Source: Cryptomeria japonica | Lineage: Eukaryota > Streptophyta > Pinopsida > Cupressales > Cupressaceae | Assembly (NCBI RefSeq): GCF_030272615.1 | Contig: NC_081412.1 | Coordinates: 689,138,083-689,202,082 of the forward strand | Length of the DNA stretch: 64,000 nucleotides | Direction: 5' to 3' | Shown: positions 23,338 through 35,484 of the stretch, in pieces | Layout of the letters: every line of letters begins with the position of its first letter | Numbering within the stretch: the stretch's first letter is position 1 | Made by a program: the position numbers and the translations under genes | Notes under the pieces: generated by a model | Databases searched by the model: none | What the model saw: the letters and a program-made list of their open reading frames with translations, nothing else | Told to the model about the DNA's origin: nothing

Positions 23338-24406
23338 TTTTCCCCTTTTCAAAAAGTCGTTTTGACTTAAAAGGAGGCAATGTCAATTTGAAGAAAATAA
23401 ATATAGATGGATGAAAAAAATAGTTGCCCTCGATGTTTTTTGGAAAATGGATAGGGGTGCCCCATCAAGAGGGTAGACAAGTTAGAAGAATGTGTGTGGG
23501 CTCTTGTAGTGATAAAAGAGGAAAGAAGGAAAATATATTAATGAAGGAAAGAAGAAAAATATGAAAAAGATTAGAGAGAGGGGGATTGCATGAATGAGCA
23601 TGGTAGGGAAATGAATATGAGCAAATGAAATTAAGGAATAGAAATGAGGAAGGGGAATAGAAAAGTAAATGAAAAGGGTGGTTGACGATTCATTTTAGTG
23701 ATAATAAGTACATGCAAGTGATTTCATAGAGAGTTTTAAATTTATTGAGAAACTTAAATTTGTTGTAGCATGTGATAGTACACATCAAGATATAAAGAAC
23801 CTCGATGAAATTCTATCATGTGTGTAAAGGATTAAACAAAATATGCCAAGAAAAAATAGTGTTAGAATGTACCATGGTATAACTAATAATAACAAGCTTG
23901 GTGGAATATGTTGTGGGATGAAAACAAAAAAACAAGAAAAAAGAGGATACAAATGGATGAAGACAACTAAGAGCAGGATAGAGGATGTGGGTGAAACTAT
24001 ATGGAATAAATGGGTTTATTGTACTATAATTTTCCTTCAAGCATAAATTATGCCTATAGATAATGAAAATGATGTTCTTACATACAACACCCACAAGTAA
24101 GTTTTCATCACAATCCTTATCCAAGGTGCTATCAGAAATATTTTCATTAGAGGGTAAATTTTATCTTTATTTTATAAAATATTTTGAATTTTATTTTATT
24201 TGGACTTATTTTCTTTTCTAAAAAATTTGCTACTAGATTATCCATGGAATTACTTAAGGTTCACAATGTTCATGGGCTCCTCCAACACTTGAACTTCAAG
24301 TGTAGCTAGTTTGTATGATCTCGATCCATATTGATGGTGATATAGGTATCCAAGCATTTTTTCTCAATTTTCCCTTTCTTTTCATGATATTTATTTGTGT
24401 TCTTCT
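23338..24406 (-). other. Likely 3' region of the element owning the LTR at 23337
   Basis: Purine-rich, AT-rich noncoding DNA. The small open frames at 23816-24124 (-) and 23843-24046 (+) overlap each other and show no family motif. By position it should be the internal 3' region of a - strand Ty3-like element. Confidence 0.35.
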
Positions 24407-25160
24407 TGTAGACACCTAAAATTGTCTTGTCTAATTAAATAAATATTTTAATTTATTTAATTATTTTATCCCAATTCTTCTATTAATTAAATAAATCTTT
24501 ATTTATTTAATTAATTCACTTTAGCCCTTTCTAGCCTTTTCTCATTTAAATGAATATTATTATTTATTTAAATTATCCATTTTCCTAAATTAAATAAATA
24601 TTTTATTTTATTTAATCGATCCCACTTCCTCTATTAATTAAATAAATCTTTATTTATTTAATTAATTCATTAGCCTTTTCTATCAATGACACATGTCATT
24701 CATCTCTTAATTCTTCTCTTACCTACCTCCTTTATCATTTAATTATTTCCTCTACCTACCCTTTAATCCCAACCGACCATTTATCTTTACACCTCTTAAT
24801 CTTATCCCTCCATTTCTTACAATGTTCTCTATATAAGAGGATGCCCTCTTCCTTTTCAATGCTAATCGTCTAATGACCTAATCAATCTTATGCAATCAAG
24901 CTTTATTGTGATCAAGCTATCAACCACAATCCATTATTTGTTGAGCTCTTGTGTACACATAAAATCTGAGAGCAAATATATCAAACAAGATCAATGGAGA
25001 TAGGAGACAATGGAGATTGAAACCCTACTTGACATGTGAATGGTATATCTTGTTTTATTATTGTTGATTTGCATGATCTTAGGTATCTTCATTTGTGTAT
25101 GGTGGATGCTTTCCATTGTTAGGCTAGGGTATTTGTGGTTGAATCTTTGTTAGTCTTTCA
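24407..25160 (+). repeat. LTR, Ty3-like, copy 2
   Basis: Starts TGTAGACACCTAAAATTGTC. It holds several TTAATTAAATAAATCTTTAT blocks, then a TATA-like TCTCTATATAAGAGG at 24826-24840. A downstream block includes AATCTGAGAGCAAATATATC and ATCAATGGAGATAGGAGACA. The same blocks occur in reverse at 27780-28420, so both are one family. No polypurine tract stands before it, so it is a 5' or solo LTR. The right end is approximate. Confidence 0.6.
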
Positions 25161-25569
25161 ATATTATTATTTTCATCATCACTTTTCACCGTATACACTT
25201 CTAATTTTCTTTAAGAACAATATTGCCAACCTTGTATTCTTTGTTTTTATTGTTCTTATTTAAAAATGGTACAATAAGTTTTGATAGTGTTTGAGGTGAT
25301 TAAGTGTATTGAGTTGATTTTTTTTATTAAGAAGCTCAAGTTCATGCAACCATGATATTTTATAGTCTTCATTGGTGATAAGGTTGTGAAAAAGATGGTA
25401 GCTCAATCTCAATTATAAAGATGGCTTCAACACCTTTAACACCAAAGATGAGGTAATAAAGAGTGGTGCCACTAGGTGTATGAATTCTACTGCAATAGAC
25501 CCAAATGATGAAATAGAGCTGAAGATTCCATTCATGGATAACATCATTGACAATATTTTTGAGTATTTT
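25161..25569. other. AT-rich spacer
   Basis: No gene was recognised between the LTR and the L1 block. A short T run near 25320 has no clear owner. Confidence 0.35.
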
Positions 25570-27500
25570 ATAAGAGTTGTGTTTTTTATATTAAAAGAAA
25601 CAAAACAAGGGTGCTGACCCAAAATACAACAACCCAGAGGGCATAAAGTCAACTAGATAACTACTAGCAACACATTAATTGCAAACTATGAAAATCAAAA
25701 GTAGTCATAATGACACTTCCACAACAAACTAACAAGTTGACAAGCGAAAAGAAAAAACCTATCAAGCCAACAACACAAACCCAACTCAAGGAGGGGTAGA
25801 GGCACCCACGCTGAGGAGTTTAGGGAAGAGGGGAAGACATCCCCTTCCACTTGTGACAAACCACAGTCCAGATGATACTATTAATGGGACCATTAAGAGA
25901 GGGATCATTCAGGAGGGACCCCACAGGGTTACAATCAATAGCGCTAGTAGCGTGCTATTGCAAAACAACAATAGTCTGTTGCAGAGGAACAACATCAAGA
26001 GCATAATCAACAGGAGTAGGTTGAGGAGCAAGAGAAACAAGAGTAGGAGCCTTGAGGGTGGAGGAGGCTATAGCAGTAGTAACAAGAGGGTCAATAGAGG
26101 CATCAATAGTAGGCACCTCATCCCGAGAGGAGACATCATCATCCTAAGAGGAGTCGACAGAATCAGTTATAGCAATATTAACCTTCAAGTGATCATTAGT
26201 AGCATCCTTCCACCAAGTGGCAACACCTCTATGGTGTGAGAGAGAATAGTCTAAAGCTAAGTGACCCATTGAGAAGCATCTCCGACATCGAAATGGGAGG
26301 CCCTCATAATCCAACAGCTGAGTCCATGGCTTATCCCCTACCATGGGAACCACATCCCTAGGGAGGGGCAATGATATGTCAATATTTATTAATACTCTGA
26401 CCAAGGTAAAATGACCCAAGGAATATGTGGCATCATAAAACTTCAAGAAGCTACCAATGGAGTTACCAATGGCCTCGTAATAAGAAAGCTCCCAGAAATG
26501 GATGGGAAGATTAAGAAGGCGGACCCAAACCAGACGAACATTAAGAGGTTCGGTAAGGGGGCTGAAAGAAGTTGTCCAGGGCTTAATCGAGAGTGAATGA
26601 TCTCCTCAAGCCCACAACTTACCTGGAACCAAATCATGACCATGAGTAGAAGTAAAGGAAGCAATGAAAAATCCTTTAGCACAAGGAAAAAATTCAATGT
26701 TGTGAGCAACTAAAGGCTTCCAGGAGTCACTCACCAAGTGATGAAGGTCGAGAAGAGAAGGCCAAAATCTAGTAAATCTGCAAACCAAAGTGAAGCATTG
26801 GAAGAAATCAACATTTTCCACAACCTCCTGACCATAGACCATAATAGGGGACGTCTTGGCACAGGGGAGGGGACAAATTCTGTCGGGGGGGGTGAGCAAC
26901 AAATCTGGCCACACGAGCAAAGCTTTGCCCACCAGCAAAGGATGGAAGTTTTGGAGGAACATTAGTAGCATCCACAACAGTAATGGTAACAAAAGGAGCA
27001 ACACCTACACAAGCAGGAGAACAGATCTCCTTTCTCTCACAGTTCAACAATATCCTTATTATTGGTACCCACATCAGAGTCGATCGCATGGGTAACAGCA
27101 TGGTTTGAGAAACCACAATAGAAATGACCCTAGGAGAGGCATCCAAGGGCAAGTCACACATATTCGAGGTAGAGGTGTTAAAGGTTGCTACAAAGGCATC
27201 GACAAAACCTCCACACAGTGCTAAGGGAGGAAGAAGCGCAGAGCCACCGACAACAACATCCTTGGCACTGACAAGAGGGGGGAATATTCTAGTAGAGAGA
27301 GTGGGCACATTCAAACCTGAATGGGTAGGAGAGCCATTGGAGGGTGCAGAGTGAGACATCTTGTTATCTTGTTGAGGTTCGAGCCATTGTAGTTTTGTTA
27401 GATGTATTTTCTTGACCATTTTCTTGTGAGTAATAAGGTGTAGACCATTTATATTTGATCTATAATTTCTTAGAAAGGGCTTCAAATTCATCATTTTTAA
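25570..27500 (-). pseudogene. L1 LINE ORF1 block lacking ORF2
   Basis: Read on the - strand. A Ser/Pro-rich N terminus from about 27350 (MSHSAPSNGSPTHSG) leads to a DUF4283-type region (about 26810-26450: LEDLHHLVSDSW-like, then ASFTSTHGHDL and NVRLVW). VLINIDISLPLPRDV and a zinc-knuckle CRRCFSMGHLALD follow at about 26380-26240; the last cysteine is replaced by tyrosine. A low-complexity tail follows to about 25800, then a TTTTGTTTCTTTTAATATAA 3' end at about 25575. ORF1 is joined almost directly to the 3' end, so the endonuclease and RT gene is absent. Frameshifts near 26820 and 26470 and stops break ORF1. Confidence 0.72.
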
Positions 27501-27720
27501 AGGACATACCAGTATTTTTGATTGTTAGAGTAAAAAGGAATTACCAAATTAAGTCATTATTAGGTCCCCTCTTACAATAGCATACTTAAGCTAAGATTAA
27601 GTCATTTTCTTTTTTGTCACAAATAATAAGTTGTGGACAAATGTTATTGTATACAATGGAATTAGAAACTCAAATTATTGTAAAACCTAATACGATTCAA
27701 CCACATAAAACCTAGTTCAA
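27501..27720. other. AT-rich spacer between the L1 block and the LTR
   Basis: No gene was recognised. Confidence 0.35.
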
Positions 27721-28420
27721 CAATGAATCCACGACACACCAATGAAGAACCTAAAAACATGCAAACAACAAATATGAAATATTATACCTTCAAATGCTCA
27801 TAGGATTTGACTCCATTGTTTTCCTATCTCCATTGATCTTGCTTGATATTGATTATGGTTGCTCTCAGATTTTGTGTGCACAACAGCTCAATAGAGAATG
27901 GATTGTGGTTGTGTATGCAATTCAACAGAGTGTAGGTACTTCACTTGATTGATTGATTGATTGATCAAGATATCAAGAGATAGGAAAAGGATCCTCTTTT
28001 ATAAAGAGTACCCTGGAAATGGACGGCTGGGATCAAGAGGTGGAAGGATAAATGGTCGACCCAAATTAGAGGGTAGGTATAGAAAATAGGAAAATGTTAG
28101 AGGGGTGGTTAAAGGTAAATTAAGAGATGAATGATTAGCGACATGGAGGGAAAAACTAATGAATTAATTAAATAAATAAAGATTTATTTAATTAATAGAA
28201 GAGTTGGGGCCAATTAAATAAATAAAATATTTATTTAATTTAGAGAAAGGATAATTTAAATAAATAAATAAAAATTATTTAAATAGGGAAAGGCTAGAAG
28301 AGGATTAGTGAATTAATTAAATAAATAAAAATCTATTTAATTAATAGAAGGCTTAGAATAAAATAATTAAATAAATAAAATATTAAAATTATTAGGCTAG
28401 GATGATTTTCGGTGTCTATA
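27721..28420 (-). repeat. LTR, Ty3-like, copy 3
   Basis: On the - strand it starts with a decayed TATAGACACCGAAAATCATC (TGTAGACACC expected). It has the same AATTAAATAAATAAA blocks, a TATA-like TTATAAAAGAGGATCC at about 27992-28007, and AATCTGAGAGCAACCATAAT and ATCAATGGAGATAGG blocks matching the + strand LTR at 24407. It holds a short GATT repeat at about 27945-27965. The orientation is opposite to copy 2, so they are separate insertions. The left edge is approximate. Confidence 0.6.
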
Positions 28421-29219
28421 GTTATAATCTAATTTAATTACTAGATTTTCATCTAGAGTTGTGTTTTCTATATTATTTTGTATTTATATAATTCATTCTT
28501 TTTTGGATCAATAAAATTATGAAGGGCTGCATACTAAATCACTTTCTTTTTTCTCTCTTTGTGATAGGTGTTTTGATTGTGGGTAATTTATTAAAAGTTG
28601 CGAGGTTCAACAATCAACTATAATGGAGTATAAGAACACAAGAATTTCCTATCTAGTTTTTAGAGGTTCAACCTTTAACATCCAAATAGAACATCCTAAA
28701 GAAAAATAAGCCTCAGCATTGAATCCAAAATATCCAAAAACCCTAAGAATCCTTGTCCAAATGCTAACATTCAAGGGAAAATAGAGAAATGTTTTTCAAG
28801 GTTTTGGAAAGCATGTAGAAAATTTGATGATATTGTATGGATCCATATAATTGTCATATGATTGTGCATTGCTACCATGAATTCATAAGTGCTATGTAGG
28901 AAATGGATCATTGATAAAGAAATTTGAATAAAAAAAACTTTTAAAAAAAATCTAAAAAATAAAATAATTATTAAATAAATAAATTTTTTAAATAAATATA
29001 TCTAAGATATATATGTTAATATGTATATAAAATTAAATTCTTATATATAACAATTACAGTTATAATTATTAATATTTTTTATTGACTTATTAAATTATCA
29101 AATTTTGAGGTGCCTAACTGTGTTCCATCCTAAATGACCTCAAACATCTAAATAATCAAAATTTGTTAATTTAATATTTTATAAGCAATCAGTTAAAGTT
29201 AAATTCAGATAAATTAATA
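28421..29219. other. AT-rich relic DNA, no gene seen
   Basis: No coding region or element ends recognised. Very AT-rich at 28930-29060. Confidence 0.35.
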
Positions 29220-30330
29220 TTCTCCCCTTCACATTCGTGTAGTGCACAAGTAATGCTTGCTAATCTCCTTTTTCATATCTTATTATTCTTATCATTCCAC
29301 TCAAGTTAAATTCAGATAAATTTATATGCTTGCTAATAATGCATATCTTTTGCATTATTAACTGTCAAGTCATTTCAATTTATTAAAGGAGTCTTAAATA
29401 TAAAATAATAAAATAGATTTTTTAATATTTTTTAAGTTATGAAAAATAGATTATTAAGAACTCTATTAACAACAAGAATATACATTTATGTTGTTTCTTA
29501 ACATTGCAAATTTGACTTAAAATGATTTGATACCACCCATCTTTTTTGAAAATTATGATCATTGATTTTAATATATTGATTAATACATATCTTTTCAATT
29601 TTTCACACTAAAATTATCACATATCACATTTGTATTTTACATTAATGATTTGATGATGACAATACATATTTATTCAATATACTTTTAAGTGGTACAATAC
29701 AATGCACACAATAAAGATTCTCATGTTGATATTCAACTTATAATTTTTTTTTTAATTATGAAAAATAGATTACTAAGAACTCTATCAACAACAAGAATAT
29801 ACATTTATGTCGTTTCTTAACATTACAAATTTGACTTGAAATGATTTGATACCATCCACCTTTTTTTGAAAATTATGACCATTGATTTTAATATATTGAT
29901 TAATACATATCTTTTCAGATTTTCACTTTAAAATTATCACATATCACATTTGTATTTTGCATTAATGATTTGATGATGACAATACATATTTATTCAATAT
30001 ACTTTTAAGTGGTAAAAGCCAATGCATGTATTCAACTTTTAATTTGAAAGTTACTTTTAATTGCTATAAACATTTGATATTCTAGAATATGAAGACTTTC
30101 ATATCATAAACATGTGAAACCAAAGTTAATTTGAATATTTCATTTTTCATATGTGTTTGGTGTGGACTATAGGCATTTGTAATAAATGAACTTTGTATTT
30201 TTTTAATAAGTTATATTAAGAGAGAGGATTTGATGGCGATAGTGATACAAGCTCTTATGGTTTGTATAGGAGCTTATTATTTGAGCATTTTTATTTTTAA
30301 CAATTTTATTTACAAATTATTTCTTATGTA
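29220..30330. repeat. Unidentified dispersed repeat, copy 2, with internal duplication
   Basis: Related to 21540-22150. Inside it, 29441-29700 and 29760-30020 are near-identical direct copies with an offset of about 320 bp, both containing ATTGATTAATACATATCTTT and ending CATATTTATTCAATATACTT. The duplication is absent from copy 1, so it arose here or in a relative of this copy. Confidence 0.6.
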
Positions 30331-30719
30331 TGTTTATTTTTTATAATTATGTTGTAAGATAATAGTATTTTTCGCAAAGGAGTCATTTGGTATTTAATAT
30401 TAAAATGCTCGGTAAAAGAGTACACATGGTGGAGATTTAAGAAACCTTGTTCAAATTCGCATCAACTCTATCAAAATAATTATATGCTATATATTATATT
30501 ATCTTGATGTGTCTAAGTGTGAAATGACATATGTCCATTCTATATTTAGATATGTCAAAGATTCATATTAAATGTTGATATACATCTCCTATTAATTATG
30601 CAATATATTTCACATCACAAGATACAATCATAGTATCTTAGTAGTATATCTCTCACCATCCTTTCAAAAAAAGTATTTTCTTCAAGATATAAGTACTTCT
30701 ATAACTTCTAATATCAATA
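30331..30719. other. AT-rich relic DNA, no gene seen
   Basis: No coding region or element ends recognised. Confidence 0.35.
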
Positions 30720-31650
30720 TGCCCAAATACTACTCATTCTCCATTTATCTCATTGAATGTCTCCAAGAATATCAAAAAATGTGGAAGGTTCACCAAAACA
30801 ATCATTTGACTATTGATGCTTATGATTCTGATGACTCTCCACATGCTAATGATGACTTCTCCAGAGATGAGTTTATGACTCTTACTATTGTTGTGGCCTC
30901 TGTTGTCCCCTCTTGATCCTACTCCTACTGATGTGGCCTCCTCTTGCCTTGAGGTTTTTACTCATGTTGCTCTTGTTATACAACAATAGTTTGCTCATGT
31001 TCTGCAACAATAGTTTGCTCCAAGTGCTAACAAACACTCTAAGGGTATTTCTCCCCATGATCCCACTTGTAATGATGTTCCTAATAGTAGTATTCTTGGA
31101 CTGTTGTTTGTCATTGGAAAAAAGGTTGTGGCCTCCATTTCCCCCTCTTGATCCTACTCCTACTGATGTAGCCTCATCTGGCCCTAAGGTTTTTACTCTT
31201 GTTGCTCTTGTTCTACAACAATAGTTTTCTCCTAATCTGTAGCAGCAATTTTCTCTAGGTGCTAACAAATGCTCTAATGGTATTTCCCCCCTTGATCCCA
31301 CTTGTAAAGATGCCCCTAATAGTAGTATTCTTGGACTATTGTTTGTTGTAGGTGAAAAGGTAATTCTTCTTTTGCACCCCCTCCCCAAACTCATCTGAGT
31401 CGAGTTGTGGGTGATTCTTCCCACTCTTAAGTTGGGATCCTAGATTTCTTCTAGTGTGTTTTTGATGGTTTGTTTGGCCTTTGTTTTGTTAATAGTGGTC
31501 TTCTCGCCTACTTTTAAAGGCTTGTTCGACCTGAGTTTGTAAAGGGTCAACATCATTGATTTGTTGCCTTTCTTTTATGCTGCCTACTAGCTATTTATAT
31601 ACAAGGTCATCACCCTTGTTTTGTTTCTTTTAACATTAAAAATAATATAA
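30720..31650 (+). pseudogene. L1 LINE ORF1 tail and 3' end, with a tandem duplication
   Basis: The + strand reading after about 30790 is a Ser/Thr/Pro-rich linker (DPTPTDVASS, then VFTHVALV) like the tail of the L1 ORF1 on the - strand at 25800-26100. It ends with a GGTCATCACCCTTGTTTTGT block followed by TTTCTTTTAACATTAAAA at about 31620. That 3' end is shared with the other L1 block at about 25575. TAG codons follow CAA (about 30982 and 31006), as CAG to TAG would give. The units 30911-31145 and 31146-31380 are a tandem duplication of 235 bp. The opposite-strand reading of 179 residues is a shadow. Confidence 0.55.
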
Positions 31651-32600
31651 TAAGGCATTATGCATCAAAAGGAGAATATTACTGATAAGATCCCCAAGGT
31701 TCTATTTAGTCTAGAAAGTGGGATTTAATGATATATTATGTAGTTTGAAGATGAACGACAAGGTCTTATTGTATAATAGCTTAAGGAAAGTTAGAATAAA
31801 TTTAATGATGGATTCATGAGTCCTAAATCAAATAGTAATATGGATAACATAGTATCTCAATATTTGTTCAATAACTTAGATATAATAGAAGAAGGTGAGA
31901 TAGAGTTTGGTAGGGATTGATAAATAAGAACTACTATGAACCATATTTCTTGATTATCTCTCACTAGCAAGGGTAAGGGAAATGGTAAAAAAGAGAGTAG
32001 GAAAACTACTAATGTTGGGGTGAAACACAAGGGAGGTCAACCTTCTCAATAAGAGATGAGATCCATAAAGGTTTATTAAGAAATTATTCGGACTCTAGAG
32101 ATGCTAGCCTCCAAGAATCTTCATAAATGAAGATTATTTCTTGGAATATTAGTTGGCTCAATAGCCCTCATAAGTAGTTTTTCCTTAAAACCTATAATGC
32201 TAAAAATAAACTACATATTTTTCTCAAACAAAGTCAAATATCTAAATTTCACTTCAAGGATATTTCTAAACATATTTGTCGTGCATTTTTTCTCATATTA
32301 GTGTGTATTGAAGATGCCTCTAGAGTTACTGCCACCATGTGGAATCCAAATAGCATTAATGGTAGAGGGATGTTTTATTCAAGGTATGGATTGGACATTC
32401 TCTTATCTTCCTCTTCTTGGTTATAGGAAATGGATCATTTATAATATGTATGCCTCTATCTCAAGAGTGGCTAGAGAATATTTATGATTCAATATTTCCC
32501 CTTACATTTAGGGTTATAAATAGTTTTTATAAACGTTGACTAGTTAGTTCAACTCTATCCTCCCCCACTTTGACGAATCTTGGGGGACTTATGGATTTCT
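31651..32600 (+). pseudogene. L1 LINE ORF2 start (endonuclease) fragment
   Basis: At 32129 MKIISWNISWLNSPHK followed by TAG matches the first motif of the plant L1 apurinic endonuclease, which nicks DNA for target-primed reverse transcription. Further frames in the region (ATMWNPNSINGRGMF-like at about 32330) continue the domain through shifts and stops. The Lys/Gly-rich text before it (about 31965-32050) fits an ORF1 end or spacer. No RT motif was seen. Confidence 0.55.
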
Positions 32601-34100
32601 TTAATAAAATGAATAATAATTCTTTTTATCTCTACAAATGGTCTTATGGATGTGAGCACACTACTCCACCTTTTATCATTAAATAGGCATATAAGAGACC
32701 ACCTTATTTAGGTGAAATTAGATAGATTCCTTATTTCCTACTGTTGGTAGATAATTGGCAATATTTCACTTTTTTTCTTTTGGTGCAGATCATGTTCCAA
32801 GGGCCTTAATAAGCTACTAGAACAAGTAGTGATTTTAACTTCAATAACAACCCTAGAAATATTTTACATATATTCATTTTTTTTTATTATAGTAAGAGTA
32901 GATATGATTTACAAAGTGCATACATGTCTTGATACATCTCTTGACTGAGCCTTACAATTCTATGGTCACAACCCAAAAATATTTCACACTTATTTTTTCC
33001 AAGTTTCTAAACCATTGTAGAAGAAGTTGTTAAAACTTGAACTCTTTAGGAGATAACTTACTCTCTAAACTCTTGGGCATGTGAATATATCTAACCAATA
33101 AGAATTTTGCCACTAAAGGTCACCATTTAATTATGTGTGTAGATAATTTCTAGTAGTCATGTCCTTTTGGAATGAGCTCCATATTATGACAAGTAGGTAA
33201 TGTGTCATTCTCTCAATCACACCTATGATTTACCACTTTTATTGTTATAACTACCTCTAACACTCAACTACCCACACATTTGTCCACATTGAGCATCGGG
33301 TCCCATGAGAGCCTTTTCCTTTCATTATCAAGGGTTCAGGTGATCACAGGAAACTTAGTTATCCCTTGTTGATTTTTTGGGCCACCAAGGGAACGTTAAA
33401 TCTCCCCTTTTAGGGGTTTGGGATTCCTTAGGAACCCAAGTAATTTTCACTTAGGTTATCAAGGTTATGGAGCTTTTTGAGATCTTGACATCCAATCCTT
33501 TCTTATCAAGCTTTAGGTATTCTTAAGAAATCATGCCCTCTTCTTTGTCAAGGTTCATGAAGAACTCATGCCTCTATATCCTAATAGTTTAGACCACATA
33601 TCATTTTCTGAATGAAGAGTTCATAGAGAATAACTTCAAGCCAATTATCGTCAAAAGGAATTTACAAGTGTATTATATGTAGAAAATCTCAAATGAAAAG
33701 GATAAAATCCTTAAGATTGGGGATCCTTTTGAGGATTTTGTGTTTAACGAAATTGGCTAGCAAGGGAATAAATCCCATGAGCACAATATCTTAGTGGGGT
33801 TTGACCCTTAGTGGCAACAACAATAGTTGTGTGAATAGAAAAAAGGAACAGATATTAAATCAAATGTTGTGATAAGATTAATATATATTAAATTTATAAA
33901 TTCTATGTATTTCATGTGTTTCCAACAAATTGGGGGATTATTTATTATTTATTTTCTTTTGGTTGACTTGAATATCAGTCACAATGGTATTAGTAAGAGA
34001 AGTGGGTTGTGCATGCTGGAAAATGTGGTGATCAAAACATCAAGTTTGAGGTCAAATTACCTAAATACCAATGAGACTCTTAGTGCAAGTATAAACTAAT
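32601..34100. other. Degraded DNA, no gene seen
   Basis: About 1.5 kb with no recognisable gene. It may contain the rest of the L1 fragment on the left and the far end of the LTR on the right. Confidence 0.35.
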
Positions 34101-35484
34101 TTAAACTAGTTGAAATTCCCAAGGGGTGTCCCATTGTTCTCTATCTCACAAGATCCCTAAAGCCAATGTTTTTCTCTCAGATCATTGAGCAAATGAATTA
34201 GGAATGACAACTCCAAGAACGAGTGATATTGTGATCTATATGTATGAATGCATTCTAAGATTTATATGATATGTTAAAAGCTATGATGATTAAGATAAGA
34301 TGAAGACAGTGATATGATAAAGATATTGTTAAATTATCCTAACATGATATACTAGCATGGATATACTATTGATATAAAAAATGCTTCTAAATGCTATGAT
34401 GATATTCTAACAAAGAGAGGCTAAAATGCTTAATACAATTTAGACTATAATGTAGATGCATGAAACTTGGATATGGAGGATGAGGAATGAGAGCTCTATT
34501 TATAGGGAAAATAGGGCTATGGGGGATTAATATTGAATAATCTTAACAATGGCTAGGATTGAAAGTTACTCAATCCTTATTTACAATTTTCACCAATGAA
34601 ATGGTGACAATTGTCAACACGAGGTGGCTTGAGAGGAGATGCAAGAGGCATTAAATGCTTGAGGAGACATGAAGGTTACCTTAGGAGGTAAGGTTATGGT
34701 TAGGTTAGGGTCATCCATTGGATAAAGCTTTTACCCAAGGGGTAAATTCTTGTGCAAGGGTTAATAGGATAACTAGGGTCAAAGCCATGAGTGCTTGATG
34801 AGACCCTTGGGTTAGATGAGAGTTAAGTTAGAGAGAAAGTATCTAACCATGAGTAGAGGTTGAACTAACCATTAATGGTTTGAAAGACTTTGGGTACAAA
34901 TTTGGAAGAGTCCTTCCAAATTTGGGGGAACTCAACAAGTTAGCTTGTTCAAGAAATAAAACCTTTAATGCATTTATAAGACTTTCTTCCAAATTTGAGA
35001 AGTGACCTCCTCAAATCTAGGGAAATGACATGATTAGAGGGATTAAAGCTAATTGATTAGGATTAGATGGGTTCTAGAAGAATGATTAGGAGGCAAGTGG
35101 CAAATGTAGGAGAGGGCAAGTGGGAGAAAAAGAATTTTAATTTAAATAAAATGTCTTATTTCAACTAAAATAAATGCAACTTGTATAAATACAAGTGGGG
35201 GGATTTTTATGAATAAATTAGATTTATTCATATGCAAGGGTCAATTTAATTAAATGTAAAATTAATTAAAAGGAAGAAAGGGGGATTAATTAAATAAATT
35301 GATTTATTTAATTCAAGGCTAGAAAAGGTTTAGGTGAATTTAATTAAATAAATTGAATAATTTATTTAATCAAATAGATGAAAATGAAGAAATTAATTAA
35401 ATAAGATTTAATTAATAGGAGGAATGGGGCTAAAATAAATATTTAATTTTTTTTTAACAAAGTGGTCAAATTTATATGTGTACA
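34100..35484 (-). repeat. 3' LTR of Ty3 element B
   Basis: On the - strand it starts TGTACACATATAAATTTGAC at 35484, next to a purine-rich AAAGAGGGGTAAAA tract. It has the TTAATTAAATAAAT-rich blocks and the CACTTGTATTTATACAAG-like block of the element A LTR, and CTATAAATAGAG (34495-34506) as its TATA region. CCATTGGATAAA and ATTTAATGCCTC-like blocks also match the element A LTR. The far end is estimated from the distance to the TATA region in the complete copies; no clean terminus was found. Confidence 0.68.

Noticed and set aside
24407-28420. LTR copies 2 and 3 as the two ends of one element
   Set aside because: They are in opposite orientation and enclose only an L1 block; LTRs of one element are direct repeats.
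30885-31424. 179-residue open frame on the - strand
   Set aside because: It lies opposite the L1 ORF1 tail and owes its length to the tandem duplication; no motif.
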